This document shows positions 58,173-64,000 of a stretch of 64,000 nt of DNA, piece by piece (within the stretch, counting starts at the first letter, position 1; each line of letters begins with the position of its first letter). A program made the translations under genes and the position numbers. The stretch lies in the NCBI GenBank assembly GCA_036563245.1, contig DATCMU010000029.1, forward strand, positions 183,943 through 247,942. Direction: 5' to 3'. Origin of the DNA: DATCMU01 sp036563245. Its GTDB lineage: Bacteria > Pseudomonadota > Alphaproteobacteria > Rhizobiales > Devosiaceae. A model generated the notes under the pieces. It was given only the letters and a program-made list of their open reading frames with translations. It had not been told where the DNA came from and searched no databases.

Positions 58173-58973
58173 CTAGTTGTTGGCGGTTCCGGTCGTGTCG
58201 CTCTTGATGACGTTCCAGCGGTTCTGCTGGGTGAGCAGGGCACGAATATAGGCCATGTTGGCCTGAACCTGGTCGGCGGGCAATTCGGCCTGATAGATGG
58301 CCTGCGCTTCATCGAACCGCCCCTGCAGCCCCAGGATCAGCGCAAGGTTCTGCCGGATCTGGCTGGTGGCGCCCGGCATCGCGACCGCCCGCCTCAAATG
58401 CGCTTCGGCCTGGGTGAGATCGTTGCTCATGGCGAACGAAAGGCCAAGATTGGCTTCGATCGAGGGCTGCTGCGGCGCAATCAGCAAGGCCTGGCTGTAA
58501 AGCGCCCGTGCCTCTTCGTTGCGGCCCATCTGGTCATAGATCGCGCCCTTGACGACCAGCGCGTTCCAGTCGGGGGCCTCCGGGCGGATATTGTCGTTGA
58601 TGACGTTGAGCGCCTGGTCGAAGCTCCCGTCGGCGGCCAGTGCCTTGGCATAGGCGATCGACAGCGTGGGATCGTTGCTCGTATAGGTCAGTGATTGCTG
58701 CAGCACCGCCACGGCCTGTCCCGGCTGTCCGGCGGCACGCAGCGCGGCCGCGAACTGCATCGCCACCCTGTTGTCTCGCGGATTGGACTGGTAGCGGGCC
58801 GACAACTGGGCGAGGGTCGCCTGGGTCTGTGCGCGGCTCATCCCCGAATAGTCGGCGCCTCCCACGCTGGCATTGTTCACCGCGCAGGCGCTGAGCGCCA
58901 CGGCGGCAACGCCGGCCAGCAACAGGGTACGGAACACGCGGGTCGGGGAGAGGTGAATCGGCGGCACGGGCAC
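58173..58973 (-). CDS. tadD: TadD-like TPR lipoprotein
   Basis: A 266-residue lipoprotein with lipobox LSAC (Cys30) after a hydrophobic signal, and TPR repeats in the mature part (for example DWNALVVKGAIYDQMGRNEEARALYSQALLIAP and PSIEANLGLSFAMSNDLTQAEAHLRRAV). TadD is a TPR lipoprotein needed for Flp pilus secretion and possibly assists the CpaC secretin. It lies convergent to the tad operon end. Confidence 0.88.
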   Translation of the reverse strand: MPVPPIHLSPTRVFRTLLLAGVAAVALSACAVNNASVGGADYSGMSRAQTQATLAQLSARYQSNPRDNRVAMQFAAALRAAGQPGQAVAVLQQSLTYTSNDPTLSIAYAKALAADGSFDQALNVINDNIRPEAPDWNALVVKGAIYDQMGRNEEARALYSQALLIAPQQPSIEANLGLSFAMSNDLTQAEAHLRRAVAMPGATSQIRQNLALILGLQGRFDEAQAIYQAELPADQVQANMAYIRALLTQQNRWNVIKSDTTGTANN

Positions 58974-59025
58974 TGGGCTTTCTGATTGGATCGCGCGAAA
59001 CTCCCTCTTAAATAAAACTTTAACC

Positions 59026-59040
59026 CTAACAGCCGGTTAA
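59026..59040. promoter_or_regulatory. near-consensus CtrA-like box between tadD and the aminopeptidase gene
   Basis: CTAACAGCCGGTTAA reads CTAA-N7-TTAA, one mismatch from the CtrA consensus, about 53 bases upstream of the minus-strand tadD start. A related TTAA-N8-TTAACC lies just beside it (59008-59025). Suggestive in view of the pilus context but weak alone. Confidence 0.25.
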
Positions 59041-59128
59041 AACGGTTCGCATTCTGCGCCTTGCCTCGCGTTGCGCCAGGTGCGCGGAACGGCTACACCG
59101 CTTGTCGACAATCTCCTGGAGATGCTGC

Positions 59129-60487
59129 ATGAACGACGAAGCCTCAAGCGCCGAACTGCCCGTGATCTGTGTTGCCGAGAACGGCCTCGATGCAGCGCCA
59201 TTACGCACTGAAACGGTGCAGTGGGCCCGCGCCAACGGCTTCGACGGCAAGGCTGGCAAACTCCTCGCCTTTCCCGATGGCAAGGGCGGCCTCGGCGGCC
59301 ATCTGTTCGGCATGGGGTCCGGGGCCGACCGGGATCCATTGCTGCTGGGATTGGCCTCTGCGGGCCTGGCACCGGGCCGGTATCGGCTCGAAGGCGACGC
59401 CGGCGATCCCACGCTGGCCGAACTGGCACTGAGGCTGGGGGCCTACCGGTTCGACCGCTATCGCAAGGCCGAAGCCGGCGCGCGCTTCGCCCCTGTTGCC
59501 GGCGCCGATTCGACCGAAGCTGCCCGGCTGGCCGAGGCGGCCTGTCTGGCGCGCGATCTCGTCAACACGCCCGCGAACGACCTGGGTCCCGATGCCTTCG
59601 AGGCCTATGTGCGCGACTTCGCCGGCAAGCGCGGCATGCAGGTTTCCTCGATCATTGGCGAGGCCCTGCTCGAGGCGAACCTGCCGATGATCCATGCGGT
59701 GGGACGCGCCAGCGCCGAAGCGCCGCGCTTGCTGGACCTGACCTGGGGTGACGAGAATGCGCCAAAGGTCACGCTGGTGGGCAAGGGCGTCACCTTCGAT
59801 ACCGGCGGGCTCGATATCAAGCCCCCCTCAAGCATGGCGCTGATGAAGAAGGACATGGGCGGGGCCGCCAATATCCTTGGGCTGGCACACGCCATCGTCA
59901 GCGCAAGGCTCAATGTGCGCCTGCGCGTGTTGCTGCCCATCGTTGAGAACGCGATTTCAGGTGCGGCATTCCGCCCGGGCGACGTGCTGCGTTCGCGCGC
60001 CGGGCTGACCGTGGAAATCGGCAATACCGACGCCGAGGGGCGGCTGATCCTCGCCGATGCCCTGACCTTGGCCGACGAGGAGAACCCTGACCTGCTTGTC
60101 GACATGGCGACCCTGACCGGCGCGGCGCGCATTGCGCTCGGGCCCGAGCTGCCGCCGCTCTATGCCACCAGCGATCTCCTCGCCACGGAACTGGTCGAGG
60201 CGGGGATGAAATGGGGCGATCCGCTTTGGCACATGCCGTTACACAAGCCCTATGACAGCCATCTGAAGTCGAAGATCGCCGACCTCAATCACATCGCGCC
60301 GCACAGCTTTGCGGGGTCCGTGATTGCGGCGCTGTTCCTCAGGCGCTTCGTGCACAACGCTGCGGACTGGGTGCACCTCGACATCTTTGCCTGGGCTCCG
60401 GAAATGCGTCCGGGTCGCCCGTTCGGCGGAACCGACCAGGGCATGCGGGCGGTCTACCAGGTGCTGCGCAGGCGCTATCCCGGCTAG
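59129..60487 (+). CDS. leucyl aminopeptidase (M17 family)
   Basis: Cytoplasmic di-metal aminopeptidase of 452 residues. The C-terminal catalytic domain has VGKGVTFDTGGLDIKPPSSM with metal ligands and catalytic Lys, the KKDMGGAANILG block and the M17 signature NTDAEGRLILADAL. ATG 59129 follows a TGGAGA site; the frame continues upstream from a TTG at 59102 without support. The tail overlaps the convergent dehydrogenase by 4 bases. Confidence 0.95.
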   Translation: MNDEASSAELPVICVAENGLDAAPLRTETVQWARANGFDGKAGKLLAFPDGKGGLGGHLFGMGSGADRDPLLLGLASAGLAPGRYRLEGDAGDPTLAELALRLGAYRFDRYRKAEAGARFAPVAGADSTEAARLAEAACLARDLVNTPANDLGPDAFEAYVRDFAGKRGMQVSSIIGEALLEANLPMIHAVGRASAEAPRLLDLTWGDENAPKVTLVGKGVTFDTGGLDIKPPSSMALMKKDMGGAANILGLAHAIVSARLNVRLRVLLPIVENAISGAAFRPGDVLRSRAGLTVEIGNTDAEGRLILADALTLADEENPDLLVDMATLTGAARIALGPELPPLYATSDLLATELVEAGMKWGDPLWHMPLHKPYDSHLKSKIADLNHIAPHSFAGSVIAALFLRRFVHNAADWVHLDIFAWAPEMRPGRPFGGTDQGMRAVYQVLRRRYPG

Positions 60488-61428
60488 TAACCGCGTGTCA
60501 CGTCCACCACGTTGGGCAAGGGCTTGCCCGCCTCATGGTCGCGAATGACCCGGACGAAATAGGCAACCCCGATCGACGGGTTCGAGATCGCCGCGATATG
60601 CGGGGTAATGTAGCAGTTCTCGATGTCCCAGAGCGGGCTGTCCTTGGGCAAGGGCTCGACCTCGAAGACATCGAGGCTGGCCGCGCCAAGCGTGCCGTCA
60701 CCCAGCGCCCTCACGATATCGGTTTCCACGTTGTGACCGCCCCGCGCCGCGTTGACGATCACCGGCCCGCCATCAAGTGCGCCGCGCCTGAGCTTGCGGA
60801 AATTGGCGTAATTCAGGATGCCCGTCGTCTCCGGTGTCAGCGGCAGCAGGTTGACCAGAATGTCGGTCTGCGACAGGAAATCTTCGAAGCCTTGTGCCCC
60901 TGCATGGGTGGTGACGCCCTCGATCTCGTGCCGGCTCCGGCTCCAGCCGAGAAGGTTGAATCCGAGCACCTTGAGCCGTCTCAATGCATCCTGGCCAAGT
61001 ACGCCCAGTCCCATGACCCCGACATTGATGGCCCATGCCGGCGGCGGATAGAGCTGGCTCCAGGTGCGGGATTTCTGGTCGGCGCGATAGCGCGTGTAAA
61101 GACGATGATGCATGGTGACATGCGCCACCACGTAGTCGCTCATGCACTGGCTGAGTTCGTCGTCGACAAAGCGCACGATGGGCACCCCTGCGGGCAGTCC
61201 CTCATGCTTAAGCAGGGCATCGACACCTGCCCCGAGGGAAAGCACGGCCTTCAGGTTCTCCAGTCCCTCGAATGCGTCGGCCTTGGGCTTCCACACGAGC
61301 ACATAGCGGATATCGGCGGGATCGAACGTGTCGCCGCGCCGGAACACCGGGTACTCGCCGAGCGCCCGGGTGAGCTCCTCGGCCCACTTCGCCTCGTCGA
61401 CATCGCTCAGATGCAGCAGAAGTGCCAT
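60484..61428 (-). CDS. 2-hydroxyacid dehydrogenase (glyoxylate/hydroxypyruvate reductase A type)
   Basis: A 314-residue NAD(P)H-dependent reductase like GhrA. It contains the nucleotide fold GVMGLGVLGQDALRRLKVLGF with WSRS, the NLLPLTPETTGILN block, NAARGGHNVETDIV with the substrate-binding region, and the catalytic His in PHIAAIS. ATG 61428 has a strong GGAGGAAG just upstream. It is convergent with the aminopeptidase gene. Confidence 0.92.
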   Translation of the reverse strand: MALLLHLSDVDEAKWAEELTRALGEYPVFRRGDTFDPADIRYVLVWKPKADAFEGLENLKAVLSLGAGVDALLKHEGLPAGVPIVRFVDDELSQCMSDYVVAHVTMHHRLYTRYRADQKSRTWSQLYPPPAWAINVGVMGLGVLGQDALRRLKVLGFNLLGWSRSRHEIEGVTTHAGAQGFEDFLSQTDILVNLLPLTPETTGILNYANFRKLRRGALDGGPVIVNAARGGHNVETDIVRALGDGTLGAASLDVFEVEPLPKDSPLWDIENCYITPHIAAISNPSIGVAYFVRVIRDHEAGKPLPNVVDVTRGY

Positions 61429-61505
61429 CGATCTTCCTCCCTGCGTAGAAAAGGGGCCGCACCAATGGCGCGGCCCCAATGGATATCGTGGTCAGCAATC
61501 GGTCA

Positions 61506-62741
61506 TCAATTGGCCGGGAACGGCACCGGATTGTCCGAAAGCGACTGCAGATAGGCCAGCACGTCGGCCCGCTTCTCCGGCTGCGCGATGCCGGCATAGG
61601 ACATCTTGGTGCCCGGCGCGAAGTCCTTGGGCTTGGTCAGCCACTGGTCGAGCAGGTCATAGGTCCATGCCGTGTCGCCATTCGGATCCTTGGCCTTCAG
61701 GGCATCCGAATAGCTGTAGCCGGGTTCGGTCGCGATCTTGCGGCCCACTATGTCGTAGAGGTTCGGACCCACCTTGTTCGGCCCGCCCTTGTCGAAGGAA
61801 TGACAGGCCTGGCAGGCGCGGGCATCCTTGGCGCCCTTGGCAGCGTCCGCCGAGGCAAGCATGGCCGCAAGCCCGCTGCCACCGGAGGCGGCGGGGGCTG
61901 CAGCCGCGGGCGCGGCGGCCTGCGTGTCTGAGCTGGCCGGAGCGGACTCGGCCGCCGGGGCGGCGGTCGTTGCGGACGACGACTGGTCGGACGAAGCCGC
62001 GGGGGCGGTGGTTTCGGCCGGGGCGGTGGTTTGAGCGGGCGCAGTCGTGTCGGCAGGCGCCGGGGACTGGGCCGGGGCCGTGGTTTCCGTTGCGGCCGGG
62101 GCAGTCGTGTCCGAAGCATTGGGCGCCGCGGAGTTGTCGGCGGCTGCCGGGGCAGCAGTGGTGTCGGCAGCGGCTGGCGCGGCTTCCGGCTGCGGGAAGG
62201 GCACCGGGTTATCCGCCTTGGTCGCGATATAGGCCAGCAGGTCGGCGCGCTCCGTTGCGCTCGAAATACCTGCGAAACTCATTTTGGTGCCGGGCGCGAA
62301 GTCCTTGGGCTTGGTCAGCCATTCGTTGAGCGAGGCATAGGTCCAGACGGTCTTGCCGTCGGGGTTCTTGGCCTTGAGTGCGTCGGAGAAGCTGTAGCCG
62401 CTCAGATCGGCGATCGGGCTGCCCACCACGTCCCACAGCGTCGGTCCGACCTTGTTGGGTTCGCCCTTGCCGAAATTATGGCAGGACTCGCACTTCTTGG
62501 CGACCTTGGCGCCCTTTTCGGCCGAGGCGCTGGCCAGAAGGACCGGGAGCGGTTCTTCCTTCGGCGCGGCGGCGGCGGCCTGCGTGGTCGATGCGCCTTC
62601 CACCGGCGTGGGCAGCTCGTAGCCCGGGCCGGGGCCCTCCTTCGGGGCGTAGATCGCTTCCGCCAGGAAGCCCACGCCCATCACGAACAGGAGCGTGCCC
62701 AGGATCGCGCCAACAATCTTGTTGAGTTCAAAAGAATCCAT
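61506..62741 (-). CDS. membrane-anchored two-haem cytochrome c (tandem CycM-type domains)
   Basis: A 411-residue protein. An N-terminal segment (NKIVGAILGTLLFVMGVGFL) anchors it in the inner membrane, as in CycM. Two class I cytochrome c domains follow: haem motifs CESCH and CQACH, axial Met in GTKMSFAGI and GTKMSYAGI, both domains ending ADNPVPFP or SDNPVPFP. They are joined by a linker of about 110 residues rich in Ala, Thr, Pro and Ser with TTAPA repeats. Such a protein may shuttle electrons to an oxidase over some distance. ATG 62741 has GGAGAG upstream. Confidence 0.93.
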   Translation of the reverse strand: MDSFELNKIVGAILGTLLFVMGVGFLAEAIYAPKEGPGPGYELPTPVEGASTTQAAAAAPKEEPLPVLLASASAEKGAKVAKKCESCHNFGKGEPNKVGPTLWDVVGSPIADLSGYSFSDALKAKNPDGKTVWTYASLNEWLTKPKDFAPGTKMSFAGISSATERADLLAYIATKADNPVPFPQPEAAPAAADTTAAPAAADNSAAPNASDTTAPAATETTAPAQSPAPADTTAPAQTTAPAETTAPAASSDQSSSATTAAPAAESAPASSDTQAAAPAAAAPAASGGSGLAAMLASADAAKGAKDARACQACHSFDKGGPNKVGPNLYDIVGRKIATEPGYSYSDALKAKDPNGDTAWTYDLLDQWLTKPKDFAPGTKMSYAGIAQPEKRADVLAYLQSLSDNPVPFPAN

Positions 62742-62998
62742 AATCGGTCTCTCCGTACCGTTCCCGCCGGGGCGCCAAGTGCGGTCATATTTGACAAGCG
62801 TGAGCGGGGCCGCACCCCCGATTGGCCCGACCCGACGCGGGCGGAAGATATCTTCAAGCATCCGCATGCGCAACCGGCTTGCCCCGGCCTGCGACAATTC
62901 CCCCAGATGCGTGAGGGCGGCGCGCGCCCATGCAGCGATTGACTTCCGGCGCCCAAGGCGGAAATAGTGCCGCGCCGCAGCGTTGGAAGGACCATGTG

Positions 62999-63841
62999 AT
63001 GGCGAGAAAGATAGCGTTTCAGGGCGAGCCGGGAGCCTTCAGCCACGCGGCGGCGCGTGCGGTTTTCCCGAACGACGAGGCCATGCCCTGCGTCACCTTC
63101 GAGGACACGATTGGCGCCGTGCAGAACGGGGATGCCGAATTCGGCATCGTTCCGGTGGAGAATTCGCTCTACGGGCGCATTGCCGACATCCACCACATCC
63201 TGCCCGAAAGCGGGTTGTTCATCGTGGGCGAACACTTCCAGCCGATTCGCATGAACCTTCTAGGGGTACGCGGCGCGCGGCTGGAGGATGTGAAGGCCGT
63301 GCAGAGCCTGTCGGTCGCCCTGGGGCAATGCCGGCGGTTCATCAAGCAGCACAGGCTGCGCGCGATCAACGCGGTCGACACCGCCGGGTCGGCCCGCGAG
63401 GTGTCCGAAAAGGGCGACCCGGGCCTTGCCGCCATTGCCTCCCGATTCGCCGGGGAGATCTACGGCCTCGACGTGCTGGCGGAGAACATCGAGGACGAGG
63501 CGCACAACACCACGCGCTTTCTCGTCATGTCCCGTCAGGATATCCGCGCGTCCCAAAACAGCGGCAAGGTCAAGACCACTTTCGTCTTCCGTGTGCGCAA
63601 CGTGCCGGCGGCGCTCTACAAGGCGCTTGGCGGTTTTGCCACCAACGGTGTGAACATGACCAAGCTGGAAAGCTACATGGTGGGCGGCTCGTTCACCGCC
63701 ACCCAGTTCTACGCCGATATCGAGGGGCATCCCGACGATCACCTCGTGTCTCTGGCCCTCGAGGAACTGGGCTTTTTCACCGATTATGTGCGCATTCTGG
63801 GGGTCTACCCGGCTGCCGAATATCGTGGCGCCACCGGCTGA
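62999..63841 (+). CDS. pheA: prephenate dehydratase
   Basis: Makes phenylpyruvate for phenylalanine synthesis; 280 residues, single-function (no chorismate mutase). The catalytic domain has AFQGEPGAFSHAAA, FGIVPVENSLYGRI and the HNTTRFLVM motif with the catalytic Thr-Arg-Phe; the ACT regulatory domain has GVNMTKLESYMVGGSF and FYADIEGH. ATG 62999 has GGAAGGA upstream. The preceding 257 bases (62742-62998) hold no gene and should contain the divergent promoters for this gene and the cytochrome. Confidence 0.95.
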   Translation: MARKIAFQGEPGAFSHAAARAVFPNDEAMPCVTFEDTIGAVQNGDAEFGIVPVENSLYGRIADIHHILPESGLFIVGEHFQPIRMNLLGVRGARLEDVKAVQSLSVALGQCRRFIKQHRLRAINAVDTAGSAREVSEKGDPGLAAIASRFAGEIYGLDVLAENIEDEAHNTTRFLVMSRQDIRASQNSGKVKTTFVFRVRNVPAALYKALGGFATNGVNMTKLESYMVGGSFTATQFYADIEGHPDDHLVSLALEELGFFTDYVRILGVYPAAEYRGATG

Positions 63842-63855
63842 ACCCGCGCCGCCTC

Positions 63856-63884
63856 TTGCATTCGGCGACGCAATCCGCCACATA
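63856..63884 (+). promoter_or_regulatory. candidate sigma-70 promoter for the SRP RNA
   Basis: TTGCAT (63856-63861) and CACATA (63879-63884) with a 17-base spacer, ending about 8 bases before the expected RNA 5' end. Both hexamers are imperfect. Confidence 0.4.
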
Positions 63885-63892
63885 GGCGGCAA

Positions 63893-63987
63893 GGGAGGTT
63901 GGTGGCGGACGCAGTCCTCGCCAATCGGGTCAGGTCCGGAAGGAAGCAGCCCCAACGAGTTTCACTACGGGTCGTTGTCAGCCTCCC
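63893..63987 (+). ncRNA. ffs: signal recognition particle RNA (4.5S RNA)
   Basis: About 95 bases folding into one long hairpin: GGGAGG at the 5' end pairs with CCTCCC at the 3' end. The conserved domain IV loop region GTCAGGTCCGGAAGGAAGCA is intact on the plus strand; it binds the Ffh M domain. The RNA works in co-translational membrane targeting. Ends are estimated from the pairing. Confidence 0.95.
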
Positions 63988-64000
63988 GCCTGTTTCCCCG

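Overview
The window is high-GC DNA packed with genes and very likely comes from the chromosome of an alphaproteobacterium of the order Hyphomicrobiales (Rhizobiales). The evidence is an aerobic-type cobalamin gene set containing cobN, a Caulobacter/rhizobial cpa (tad) pilus locus with a perfect CtrA-type box, RIME-like palindromic intergenic repeats, and a short alphaproteobacterial-type 4.5S SRP RNA at the right edge. A Devosia/Pelagibacterium-like host is only a guess.

Bases 1-22,600 form a cobalamin (B12) locus: a truncated cobalt transporter gene (cbtA), cobW, an unknown membrane protein, cobN, cobO, then (after a small secreted protein, a rhodanese and a CDF transporter) cbiX, cobH, cobL, cobI, a cbiG-cobJ fusion, cobM, with cobK and cbiD on the opposite strand, then cobA, cobB, cobQ, cobD, cobP and a DUF1636 protein. 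Most neighbours overlap by 4 bases. The set is a hybrid: the late cobaltochelatase subunit CobN sits beside early-insertion or anaerobic-type genes (cbiX, cbiD, cbiG), and no cobG, cobZ or cobF is present here.

Bases 22,650-29,440 hold a sugar-kinase-like gene followed by zwf, pgl and edd (oxidative Entner-Doudoroff branch), a small lipoprotein and corA. Bases 29,549-33,211 hold a three-gene minus-strand module of little-known function (a possibly TelA-like protein, a DUF6384-like membrane protein and a coiled-coil protein), followed by a divergent CoxG-like gene.

Bases 33,860-46,661 are a nucleoside uptake and salvage locus: a BMP-type ABC importer (binding protein, double ATPase, two permeases), cytidine deaminase, purine nucleoside phosphorylase, deoxyribose-phosphate aldolase, a double-domain aldehyde dehydrogenase, thymidine phosphorylase, phosphopentomutase and uracil phosphoribosyltransferase. 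A palindrome matching the RutR-type operator except at one base lies upstream of the importer. A HAD hydrolase follows on the other strand.

Bases 47,420-58,973 encode a Flp (tight adherence) pilus: two TadE/TadG-like pseudopilins and a stand-alone secretin N-domain protein on the minus strand, then Flp pilin, CpaA, CpaB, CpaC, CpaE, CpaF, TadB, TadC and a TadD-like TPR lipoprotein. No cpaD is seen. The right end holds leucyl aminopeptidase, a GhrA-type 2-hydroxyacid dehydrogenase, a membrane-anchored two-haem cytochrome c made by internal duplication, prephenate dehydratase and the SRP RNA.

The most unusual structures are a RIME-like palindrome flanked by a 54-bp duplication of the first 18 codons of cobO at the cobN/cobO junction, and two further copies of the repeat whose ends supply the stop codons of both flanking convergent genes.
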